64,000 bases of DNA from an uncultured Muribaculaceae bacterium (GTDB taxonomy: Bacteria > Bacteroidota > Bacteroidia > Bacteroidales > Muribaculaceae), in contig CAJTKG010000001.1 of the NCBI GenBank assembly GCA_910576935.1, forward strand, positions 69,210 to 133,209, given 5' to 3'. This document shows, piece by piece, positions 44,875-52,045 of this stretch. Both the position numbers and the translations under genes were made by a program. The notes under the pieces are model-generated. The model did not search any database and was not told where the DNA came from. It worked only from the letters and a program-made list of their open reading frames with translations. The first letter of the stretch is position 1. Every line of letters starts with the position of its first letter.

Positions 44875-46260
44875 TCACTTTACATTCTGCTCCCAATCGA
44901 CGCCGGCTGTTCCATTGTGTCCGGTCAATTCGATAAGGAAGTTTTTGGCTGCAAAGAATGGTTTCAATTCTACCTGCACAGATATGTCTTTTGTTTTCGG
45001 ATCCTGAGTGATACCCTTGAGGTTATAGTTCTCTATGAGTTTGCCGGGACCCTTATAATCACTCAGAAAATCATGAATAGCCTGCTGTAATTCCCCTTTA
45101 ACGGCAGAGTTCCAATTGATAAAAGCTTCGTCATTGAAAAAGTTCTGGAACACTTTGCCGATCCAGTCGAATACTCGCACAATCGGATATTCCTGAAGGC
45201 CAAGAGTCGCCCCGTTATACAGCGACCGGTTTGAGAAAGCCATTACGCGGCCGTCTTCCTCCACAATAGGCACGACTCCCTGATCGATGATCGCAGCGAT
45301 CTCGGATTTACGCATTTCCATGCGTGCACCTTTGACATTACTGAGCGTACCGTATTTTTTGCCCGCTACACCTTGAGCGATGACAACTTCATCGGTGTTT
45401 GTCATGCGGCCTGCCAAAGCAGCCGACGCGGGGACATAAGTGTCGTCATCTTCTTTGGCAAGCTCTGATTTTTTGCGGCCCAGAATGTAGTTGCATGTCA
45501 TTATGACATTGGCGAGTTGAACGTCCTGTCCCTGAAGGTTGGCATCATCCAGCTCATCTTTCAGCATACTGAAATTGAGGCTGTCTTTAAAGTCTGTAAC
45601 CATCAGCACTTTGTTGCGATATGCCGTATTAGCCCACATGCGTATTGCGTCACTATCGCCCATATAGCCCGGAATAACCATCAGACTGTAATTGTTTTTG
45701 AGGCTGAGTCTGTCATAATATTTTTCCAGCTCGTCTCTCACGGCTATAGTATCTTCTGAATCATGAGAAGCAAGCTCCTCTTTGTCAACGTTCATCAAAG
45801 TGATGCAGTCGATTTTTGATTGACCTGCATTGGCAAAGAATGAATCAAGTGCGCGATATGTCACTTCAAGTGCTTTTATCTCCTCATGTACGTTGAAAAG
45901 ATTATTACTGAGGTTTTCTTCTGCTTTATTGCATTTCTCAGTACACATCTCGATGATTTCCATAGGATCTTCGCCGCCGTTCTCGAGAACTTCAATCCAC
46001 ATCTCAAGTTCATTCTTGAACTTCTTTCTGGTCTCATCATAAGTCGAATCTGTCAGAAAGATATTCTTGACGGCCTTACGTCGGGGATCCATATTCTCCG
46101 CACCTTTGATAAGACCCTTGATCAACTGGAAACCGCCAAATTTGTCAAGGCCTTTCAAACCCGATTGAAGGAGATCTGAAGTATTTAGAGAGGTTTCCGA
46201 CTCTTTGAATTGCAACAGTTCTTCCGCTGCGTTATTTGTAGTTTGTTCTTGTGTTGCCAT
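44875..46260 (-). CDS. tssC: T6SS sheath large subunit TssC
   Basis: 461 aa from ATG 46260; the frame extends to a TTG at 46290 inside tssB and that start is rejected. Matches the Bacteroidetes TssC type (DUF5458-like): IKALEVTYRALDSFFANAG is the conserved helix region, ANTAYRNKVLMVTDFKD, SVKGELQQAIHDFLSDYKGPG and the C-terminal strand VQVELKPFFAAKNFLIELTG, which takes part in sheath handshake strands. It forms the contractile sheath with TssB. Confidence 0.92.
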   Translation of the reverse strand: MATQEQTTNNAAEELLQFKESETSLNTSDLLQSGLKGLDKFGGFQLIKGLIKGAENMDPRRKAVKNIFLTDSTYDETRKKFKNELEMWIEVLENGGEDPMEIIEMCTEKCNKAEENLSNNLFNVHEEIKALEVTYRALDSFFANAGQSKIDCITLMNVDKEELASHDSEDTIAVRDELEKYYDRLSLKNNYSLMVIPGYMGDSDAIRMWANTAYRNKVLMVTDFKDSLNFSMLKDELDDANLQGQDVQLANVIMTCNYILGRKKSELAKEDDDTYVPASAALAGRMTNTDEVVIAQGVAGKKYGTLSNVKGARMEMRKSEIAAIIDQGVVPIVEEDGRVMAFSNRSLYNGATLGLQEYPIVRVFDWIGKVFQNFFNDEAFINWNSAVKGELQQAIHDFLSDYKGPGKLIENYNLKGITQDPKTKDISVQVELKPFFAAKNFLIELTGHNGTAGVDWEQNVK

Positions 46261-46273
46261 ATTCTTTGGGAGC

Positions 46274-46729
46274 TTATTCAGCTTCGTCAATTTCAGCTTT
46301 GAGTGATTTTAATACATTTAAGAGGCTTGCCTTGGAAGGAGCATCTTTAAGGGCGTTTCGCAGCGGCTTATTCTTTTGCAGCTGACGTATAATTGCGTTA
46401 TACGCATCGATCTTCGCTTTTTTATCAGAAAGCAACGCACTTTGTTCAATCAGTTGGTCATCCTCGAAATCTTTAATCTGGTGGAACACGAAGTCTTCAT
46501 ATACCGATCCGCCCTCTTCGGTCTCAAGAGTGACTCCTTCTTTTGAAGGACGATAATGTTCAAAAACCTCATTGAGGTTTTTCGGTTTGAATCCTTCGCG
46601 TTCCTCGTCTGTGTTCGGCGCATTATCGGTAAACTGGTCGACATAGAGTGTCCGGTTCTGAGGAAACTCTATGACGCCATCCTGTGCGTTAGCATCGAGG
46701 ACTTTGGTGATAACAGTTTTCTTTGCCAT
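46274..46729 (-). CDS. tssB: T6SS sheath small subunit TssB
   Basis: 151 aa from ATG 46729 (MAKKTVIT). An in-frame ATG at 46834 would add 35 residues (KWFGKLINRFIRRES) overlapping clpV; the shorter form fits TssB length better. FPQNRTLYVDQFTDN, HYRPSKEGVTLETEEGG and the helical C-terminus (KPLRNALKDAPSKASLLNVLKSL) are consistent with TssB, and the gene is adjacent to tssC. Together they form the sheath recycled by ClpV. Confidence 0.85.
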   Translation of the reverse strand: MAKKTVITKVLDANAQDGVIEFPQNRTLYVDQFTDNAPNTDEEREGFKPKNLNEVFEHYRPSKEGVTLETEEGGSVYEDFVFHQIKDFEDDQLIEQSALLSDKKAKIDAYNAIIRQLQKNKPLRNALKDAPSKASLLNVLKSLKAEIDEAE

Positions 46730-46808
46730 GATCTGTGTTTTATAATGTTTGGAATTAAATTCTTGCGCAGTTGCCGATTTTTCGGGTGATTCTCGCCTTA
46801 TAAAGCGA

Positions 46809-49049
46809 TTAATCAATTTCCCAAACCATTTCATTTTTTTTCGAATCGTATTTCATGATGACCGTATCGCCCGGTTCGATATCGCCTGCAATGATCATTT
46901 TCGATAACGGACGTCTGATCTCTTTACGGATTATGCCCAATACGGGCCGCGCACCGTAATGCGTATTAAAGCCGACTTTGGTTATATATTGTTTGGCTGA
47001 GTCATCAATCTTCAATGTTATATCTTGACTGTTGAGAGACTTTATAAGATTCTTTATATGTATGTCAAAAATCTTATAAATCATTTCTTCTGTGATCGGA
47101 GAGAATGGTAGAATCTCTGTCAGGCGGGCAAGGAACTCGGGTCTGAATTGGCCCTGCATTACTTCAAGCATTTCATCATGCGTAGGTATATGTTTGGCTT
47201 CAAACGATTTGAAGATATATTCGCTACCTATGTTTGATGTAAATATTATCAATGCATTTGAAAAATCGCCGACACGGCCCAGTCTGTCGTGCAACTTGCC
47301 TTCATCAAGAATCTGGAGGAATAAATCGAATACCGACCTATGAGCTTTTTCAATTTCATCAAACAACACAACAGAGTAGGGATGCTGTCGTATTTGATTG
47401 ACCAAAAGACCGCCCTCTTCATAACCGACATATCCCGGAGGCGCACCATAAAGCAGTGCTACCGAATGTTCTTCTTTATATTCAGACATATCGAAACGCA
47501 GAATCGAAGTCTCGTCATTGAAAAGAAATTCGGCCAATGATTTTGCCAGTTCTGTTTTGCCGGTTCCTGTCGGACCGAGAAAGAAAAACGACCCGATTGG
47601 CTGGCCTTTCTTGTTCAAGCCTGACCGTGATTCATATATAGCGTCCAAAATGCTTTTAACAGCGTGGTTTTGACCGACAACTCTTCGATGAAGTATTTCC
47701 TCTGCATTCGAGAGCTTTTCTCTCTCTTCAGATTGTATATTTCCTATGGGTAGTCCTGTCATTGCAGCGACGACATCCTTGACATACTCCTTATCTAAAA
47801 CCGATTTGGCAGACTCCACCTTTTGCTCGGCGTTAACCTTTATTGATGCCAGAGCTCTGTCAAGTAAATCTATTGCGGAAGATGGCAGACATTTCTCCGG
47901 CATATATCTTTTTGCGTATCGTACAATATCGCTCGTTAAATTCTCTGAAAGAGATATCTTATGAAACTCGCTGTATATCGGCACCTTGCTGTCGAGAATT
48001 TCAACAGCAACGTCTTCGGTCGGCTCTTCGACGGTTATTTTCTCACAATATGACGTCAGCTCTTTATCCTTTTCGATGTCTTTTGTAAAACCGTCTATTG
48101 ATGACGTCAACACTACCTGAACTCGGTCCTTTGCCAACAGACGTTTGAGCAATGGTAATAAGCCATTGAGAATAGATTGCTTATCCATGACCCGATAGAA
48201 GTTTTCTATGATCAGAAGAGGCTGTTGATGTTTCTGTATTTCATCACAGACTTTTTTGAATCTGTCTTCAATCTCTCCCTTATATGATACACCTTGCGAC
48301 AAAGCGATTATATCAAGTTCAACCGGATATAAATTTTTTAAAGACACGGGCAGATCACCGCCTTTTATCCTTTTGACGAGAGCATTGATCAGACTGGTCT
48401 TGCCGACACCGGTCTCTCCGATGATGATTAGATTCGCTTTGTCTTTTCTTGACAGAGTTTCAATCATATTCCGCACCTTGTCATCAAGTCCGATTATATC
48501 GCAGGTAACATCTTCAGAAAGCAATGAGATGTAATATCCGGTCGAATTGCCTGTAACATTGTATGATCCATGTTTCTCATCCGTTGTTAAGGTTGCAGGC
48601 ACTCCATCCTGACTTCCCGCTAAATAACTCAAAATGCAATTATAAGACAGTGGGAATGTCTTTAGCTGATCTGCCGAGAAGCCCACTCCCGGTGAAACAA
48701 CCGCTGCAAGCAGAGTTTTCACATCAATTACTTCATTTCCCAACTTTTTACTTATCCGCAACGCTTCTCTGACAACACTTTTTGACGCTTCAGATAAAGA
48801 CATCTCACGCATAGGATAGGGAGACTTCGCTGCCTGGCCCATTCTCACATCGGCCCAATCAAGCAGATAATAATAATCCGAATCCAACGTATTTTCTATA
48901 AAATCGACAAGATTCATGTTTTTGTGCAGAAGAGCACGCAGGATATGAGCCGGTTCAACCCTGGGTGACCCGTTATCAACCGCATATGACTTGACTATAT
49001 GCAAAAAATCATTTGGAAGCAATGAAAGTTGTTCGATATATTTATCCAT
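46809..49049 (-). CDS. tssH: T6SS sheath-recycling AAA+ ATPase ClpV (TssH)
   Basis: 746 aa. N-domain (about 1-150), first AAA module with Walker A GETGVGKT (211-218), second module with Walker A GPTGTGKT (492-499) and Walker B VVLFDE (560-565). The first module's Walker B reads LLIIEN (278-283), lacking the usual Asp-Glu, so its ATPase activity may be reduced. The long middle coiled-coil domain of ClpB appears absent (only about 30 residues between 400 and 430), fitting the shorter total length. It would extract TssC from contracted sheaths. Second gene of the operon. Confidence 0.88.
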   Translation of the reverse strand: MDKYIEQLSLLPNDFLHIVKSYAVDNGSPRVEPAHILRALLHKNMNLVDFIENTLDSDYYYLLDWADVRMGQAAKSPYPMREMSLSEASKSVVREALRISKKLGNEVIDVKTLLAAVVSPGVGFSADQLKTFPLSYNCILSYLAGSQDGVPATLTTDEKHGSYNVTGNSTGYYISLLSEDVTCDIIGLDDKVRNMIETLSRKDKANLIIIGETGVGKTSLINALVKRIKGGDLPVSLKNLYPVELDIIALSQGVSYKGEIEDRFKKVCDEIQKHQQPLLIIENFYRVMDKQSILNGLLPLLKRLLAKDRVQVVLTSSIDGFTKDIEKDKELTSYCEKITVEEPTEDVAVEILDSKVPIYSEFHKISLSENLTSDIVRYAKRYMPEKCLPSSAIDLLDRALASIKVNAEQKVESAKSVLDKEYVKDVVAAMTGLPIGNIQSEEREKLSNAEEILHRRVVGQNHAVKSILDAIYESRSGLNKKGQPIGSFFFLGPTGTGKTELAKSLAEFLFNDETSILRFDMSEYKEEHSVALLYGAPPGYVGYEEGGLLVNQIRQHPYSVVLFDEIEKAHRSVFDLFLQILDEGKLHDRLGRVGDFSNALIIFTSNIGSEYIFKSFEAKHIPTHDEMLEVMQGQFRPEFLARLTEILPFSPITEEMIYKIFDIHIKNLIKSLNSQDITLKIDDSAKQYITKVGFNTHYGARPVLGIIRKEIRRPLSKMIIAGDIEPGDTVIMKYDSKKNEMVWEID

Positions 49050-49075
49050 GGTATGATAGGAGCATTTTTTTAATT

Positions 49076-49675
49076 TTAATTAATAGGCTCAACATTTATA
49101 GTTTCGATAGCCAGGCTTGCGTAGCCTAAAAAATCAAGGCAGACCGTTAATTCGCTGTGTTTGTCATCGATCTTTTGGACTTCACCTACTAATCCGAGTA
49201 ATTTTCCTCTGATAACTCTGACAATGTCACCTCGCTTGTACGGTATAGCAGAGAAAGAGACCGGCGTGTCTGAGTTTCCCAACATAAATTGAAGCCTGTC
49301 GATTTGTTCGTCAGGTATCGAAGCTATCGGTTTATGACCTGCTTGTGTGACAATACCGGCTTTATTGGTCATAAAGCGGGAGATATAAGGAAGGTTGACA
49401 ATCTCCTTTCTGTTATTCTCAGTGCATCGTACAAAAACAACCGAGGGAATAACAACTCTACTGACAACTGTCTTACGGCCATTTTTCCAGATACGCATTT
49501 CATTTTGCACGGGGACATAGCAGTGATACCCCAGTCTTGTTAATTTCTCACCTGAAGATTTTTCAGTATTTTGCTTCACCAGAGCCACAAACCAGCGATT
49601 TTGCTTCATGCCTACGGCGCCGCCAGCGCCGGATGGCCCTGTCGTAACGCCATTTGATTCATTATTGGCATTCAT
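49076..49675 (-). CDS. NusG/UpxY-like transcription antiterminator
   Basis: 199 aa. NGN domain (about 26-125; WFVALVKQNTEKSSGEKLTRLGYHCYVP, RVVIPSVVFVRC) and a KOW motif (YKRGDIVRVIRGKLLGLVGEV). This is the form of the UpxY proteins that head Bacteroides capsule operons and let RNA polymerase read through long operons. It is the first gene of the T6SS operon, 25 bases from the left arm of the invertible segment, so it is likely made only in the ON orientation and then supports reading of about 37 kb containing internal hairpins. The N-terminal 23 residues are low complexity (Gly/Ser/Asn). Confidence 0.85.
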   Translation of the reverse strand: MNANNESNGVTTGPSGAGGAVGMKQNRWFVALVKQNTEKSSGEKLTRLGYHCYVPVQNEMRIWKNGRKTVVSRVVIPSVVFVRCTENNRKEIVNLPYISRFMTNKAGIVTQAGHKPIASIPDEQIDRLQFMLGNSDTPVSFSAIPYKRGDIVRVIRGKLLGLVGEVQKIDDKHSELTVCLDFLGYASLAIETINVEPIN

Positions 49676-49700
49676 AAAACTGAATACTTCATTTGCACAC

Positions 49701-49720
49701 TATCTCTTGGTGAGAGATAT
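49701..49720 (+). repeat. Left arm of the inverted repeat (invertible promoter)
   Basis: Twenty bases, TATCTCTTGGTGAGAGATAT, exact reverse complement of 49884-49903. The arm is itself nearly palindromic around a TTGGTGA centre, as in tyrosine-recombinase sites with two binding arms and a short crossover region. Confidence 0.85.
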
Positions 49721-49842
49721 GGATTATTTCTAACTTATTAGATAACAGGCTAAAAAAACAACCAAAATGGCATATTTTCAAAACAAATTTTAAATGATAC
49801 TCTATAATTTGGAATGATTTTGAAAAAAGCCAAATGAAAGTC

Positions 49843-49872
49843 TCTGTATTTCAGAATTTATTTATATCTTTG
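49843..49872 (+). promoter_or_regulatory. Promoter inside the invertible segment
   Basis: TATCTTTG at 49865-49872 is an exact TAnnTTTG box; TCTG at 49843-49846 is a weak -33 element at an 18-base distance. It reads rightward in the given orientation, towards the 3' end of the recombinase gene, with the hairpin at 49927-49952 in its path. Confidence 0.65.
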
Positions 49873-49883
49873 CGATGATATGA

Positions 49884-49904
49884 ATATCTCTCACCAAGAG
49901 ATAT
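49884..49904 (-). repeat. Right arm of the inverted repeat (invertible promoter)
   Basis: ATATCTCTCACCAAGAGATAT, whose reverse complement matches the left arm over 20 bases. Both arms are followed on the plus strand by GGATTA, so there is also a 14-base direct repeat (49713-49726 and 49897-49910) that exists because the arms are near-palindromic. Confidence 0.85.
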
Positions 49905-49926
49905 GGATTAATGCTATAACCTAAAG

Positions 49927-49952
49927 GCCTCAGACGTAGCTGATTTTGAGGC
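49927..49952. terminator. Hairpin beyond the invertible segment
   Basis: GCCTCA (49927-49932) and TGAGGC (49947-49952) pair around a 14-base loop, followed by an AT-rich run with five T. It may stop transcripts from the rightward OFF-state promoter, or end the leftward recombinase transcript. Short stem, so moderate confidence. Confidence 0.45.
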
Positions 49953-49984
49953 GATATATTTTTATAATCACGCTTTGGTTCGCG

Positions 49985-51190
49985 CTATTTGAGTGATTTA
50001 ATTATTAGATTGTTCGCTTTATCTATAACTGAGGTGTCAAGGCCGGCAAGATATATTTGAGTTGTAGCCTCGCTGTCGTGTCCCATCCCTTCACTGATCA
50101 CAGACACCGGTATACCTTTAGCTTTGGCGGCCGAGGCCCAGCTATGGCGGGCTACGTACAGTGTCAGAGGAATTGTTACGCCTACCATCTTGGCTATTTT
50201 TTTAATATTGTGATTTATGTTATAACCTACATTACGGTATGTGCATCTCTCGTTAGAACCTGTATTGCGTATTATAGGTAGCAGATAACAACTTTCATTC
50301 TCAGGATATTTATTAAGTATTATCTGCATTTCTTTTGTCCACTTAATGGTAAGTTGTTGACCGGTTTTGCGGCGTCGATAAATGATATAACCATTTTTGA
50401 GATCTGATTTTTTTAGAAAAGCCATATCTATAAAACTCATTCCCCGCAGATAGAAACTCATCAGAAACATGTCGCGTGCAAAATCAAGAGTTGAGCTCTC
50501 CGACAGGTCTAATAATTTGATTTTTTTGATGATGTTCAGTGGTAAAGCCCGTTTGACGGTCTTGTCTACACCGGTATATACCCGCCTGAACGGATTTTGA
50601 TTCTCGATAATACCATCTTCTACAGCCCGGTTGTAAACGGCCCGAAGAATACGAATATAAAAAGATATGGTATTTAGGGCAACACCTCTTTTTTTATGCC
50701 AGGCCTCATAATCTTCCATTATTTCCGAAGTTATACAATCAAGCATGATATCTTCATTCTGTCGAAATTTTTTGAAACTGTTGAGCGCGGATTTGTATGT
50801 TTCATATGTCCCGACTTTACCATTTTTCTTTAGCTTGGCTATAATACTTTCCATAAAATTGAATATTGTATATTCGTGAGAGTAGCGGTTGAACTCATCT
50901 ATAATATCATCGACAGTGTAACTGACGTTATTGGCTGCCAGTTTACGGTCAACCTTTATCAACCACTTTATGTCTCGGCAGATACGTTCGCGTATTGAAT
51001 TGACAATCACACTACGCTCATTATTGTAGGACGTCACAACCATTGCGCGTTTTTTATTCCACTCAGACAGAAAAACCTTGTAATCGGTTATAAGTTGCCG
51101 CACCTTTCTCTTATGGATAATCTGATAGTAGATACGCCCTTCATTATCAGCCACAGCAGAGGGACGAAACTTTACTTTTATTGAAGCCAT
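49985..51190 (-). CDS. Tyrosine site-specific recombinase (Bacteroides invertase type)
   Basis: 401 aa. N-terminal SAM-like binding domains, then a catalytic domain with Arg in FYLRGMSF, Lys in RRRKTGQQ, YVARHSWAS (HxxR box, first His replaced by Tyr), GMGHDSE (His) and TTQIYLAGL (nucleophile Tyr). This form is typical of Bacteroidales recombinases that invert promoters. The neighbouring inverted repeat at 49701-49904 is its probable substrate. It could alternatively be the integrase of the whole island, but no matching att repeats were found at the island borders. No strong promoter box was seen; TATCTTTC (on minus, near 51222) is close. Confidence 0.85.
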   Translation of the reverse strand: MASIKVKFRPSAVADNEGRIYYQIIHKRKVRQLITDYKVFLSEWNKKRAMVVTSYNNERSVIVNSIRERICRDIKWLIKVDRKLAANNVSYTVDDIIDEFNRYSHEYTIFNFMESIIAKLKKNGKVGTYETYKSALNSFKKFRQNEDIMLDCITSEIMEDYEAWHKKRGVALNTISFYIRILRAVYNRAVEDGIIENQNPFRRVYTGVDKTVKRALPLNIIKKIKLLDLSESSTLDFARDMFLMSFYLRGMSFIDMAFLKKSDLKNGYIIYRRRKTGQQLTIKWTKEMQIILNKYPENESCYLLPIIRNTGSNERCTYRNVGYNINHNIKKIAKMVGVTIPLTLYVARHSWASAAKAKGIPVSVISEGMGHDSEATTQIYLAGLDTSVIDKANNLIIKSLK

Positions 51191-51260
51191 TTTATTAATA
51201 CTAAGTTAGATTTAAATTACCATTACTGAAAGATAAATATATACGGCGTGTATACAAAAA

Positions 51261-51290
51261 CAAAGTGCGTCCGTTAAGGGGCGCACTTTG
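51261..51290 (-). terminator. Terminator of the flavin reductase gene
   Basis: A stem of about 12 bp with one bulge (51261-51272 with 51279-51290), loop near GTTAAG, lies 26 bases after the stop codon of the minus-strand gene at 51317. It also divides the housekeeping region from the recombinase gene. Confidence 0.75.
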
Positions 51291-51316
51291 CAATCGGCGT
51301 ATAGGAGTTGGCTGTT

Positions 51317-51958
51317 CTAAATTTCTTTGAAGTGGGAGCGGTCGGCGCCGCAGACGGGACAGATATAATCGTCGGGCAGGTCGCCGTCAACTTCGGCTAC
51401 ATAAAGGCAGATGTCACACTCATAACGGCGTTTGGGCTTGGCAGTCTTTCCGGCCGTCGCGTGCGCTACATATGTCGGAGCATTTTTTGGCGCTTTGCCT
51501 TTGATGACGTTGTGATAGTATGTATAGGTCATCGGGGTGCCTTCGCCTGCAATTGTGTCGACAAGGCGTGCAATAACGAGGACGTGTGTATCGCAGTCGA
51601 CAAACTGTTCGGCCTCGAGTATCAGACGCCCGGCGAAACTGCCTTTTACAAGTGGCGCTCCATCGACGATATCATAGCCGAATCCGACATATTTGTCTGT
51701 GTCCCGGCTGCTGAAGAATCCGAATTTGCCTATCAGTGCCGGATCGCTGTCTTCCGACAGGATTGACAATGCAAACCGGCGCGTCTTTTTTATTGCATCG
51801 AGCGTGTAATTGTTTTTATTAAGCGACACTGTCAGCAGGGGATTGGCCGATGTCACCTGAAAACATGTGTTTATGACACATCCCGTCGGACGCGCTCCGT
51901 CCATCGCTCCGACAATATACATGCCGTAGGTCAGCTTGAATAGAACTGTTAAATCCAT
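51317..51958 (-). CDS. Flavin reductase-rubredoxin fusion protein
   Basis: 213 aa. Residues 1-160 are an FMN-binding split barrel of the flavin reductase type (LTYGMYIVGAMDG, PTGCVINTCFQVTSANPLLTVSLNKNN, FALSILSED, LILEAEQFVDC). Residues about 175-213 are a rubredoxin: CDIC and CPVC give the four iron ligands. It probably takes electrons to or from other redox partners in oxygen or peroxide defence, as in anaerobes. It stands alone between two terminator-like regions and has the GC-rich composition of the housekeeping flank, so it marks the right edge of the island. Confidence 0.9.
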   Translation of the reverse strand: MDLTVLFKLTYGMYIVGAMDGARPTGCVINTCFQVTSANPLLTVSLNKNNYTLDAIKKTRRFALSILSEDSDPALIGKFGFFSSRDTDKYVGFGYDIVDGAPLVKGSFAGRLILEAEQFVDCDTHVLVIARLVDTIAGEGTPMTYTYYHNVIKGKAPKNAPTYVAHATAGKTAKPKRRYECDICLYVAEVDGDLPDDYICPVCGADRSHFKEI

Positions 51959-52045
51959 AATGTGTAGGTATAAAAAAGATTAGCTTATGTCAATTACTAC
52001 GTATAACAGGCAGATAATGTTCATAAACATGTCTTATAGGGAGAT

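Larger units (their letters stand above)
49701..49904. promoter_or_regulatory. Putative invertible promoter segment controlling the T6SS operon
   Basis: About 200 bases bounded by a perfect 20-bp inverted repeat, lying between the first gene of the T6SS operon (ATG 49675) and a tyrosine recombinase gene (ends 49985). The crossover centres read TTGGTGA and TCACCAA, so recombination would invert the part between. The one good promoter box inside (49865-49872) points right, away from the operon. No CAAAnnTA (a minus-strand box) is present. The drawn state is therefore OFF; inversion would put the box about 30 bases from the antiterminator gene facing it. Size and layout resemble Bacteroides capsule promoters. 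Confidence 0.75.

Noticed and set aside
23411..46729. Prophage tail or extracellular contractile particle instead of T6SS
   Set aside because: gp25-like and VgrG genes also occur in phage and Afp-type particles, but ClpV, Hcp, the TssB/TssC pair, a DUF4280 tip and no capsid, terminase or tape-measure genes indicate T6SS.
46730..46834. 35-residue upstream extension of TssB
   Set aside because: It overlaps clpV and gives a basic leader not expected in TssB. The ATG at 46729 gives a normal length. Kept only as an alternative.
49713..49910. 14-base direct repeat (AGAGATATGGATTA) as attachment or target-site duplication
   Set aside because: It arises because the near-palindromic inverted-repeat arms are both followed by GGATTA. 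The crossover centres are in opposite orientation, which favours inversion over excision.
49985..51190. Recombinase as integrase of the whole island
   Set aside because: No matching direct repeats were found near 11833-11958 and 51191-51260, whereas a perfect inverted repeat lies directly beside the gene. Local inversion is the better reading, though island integration is not excluded.
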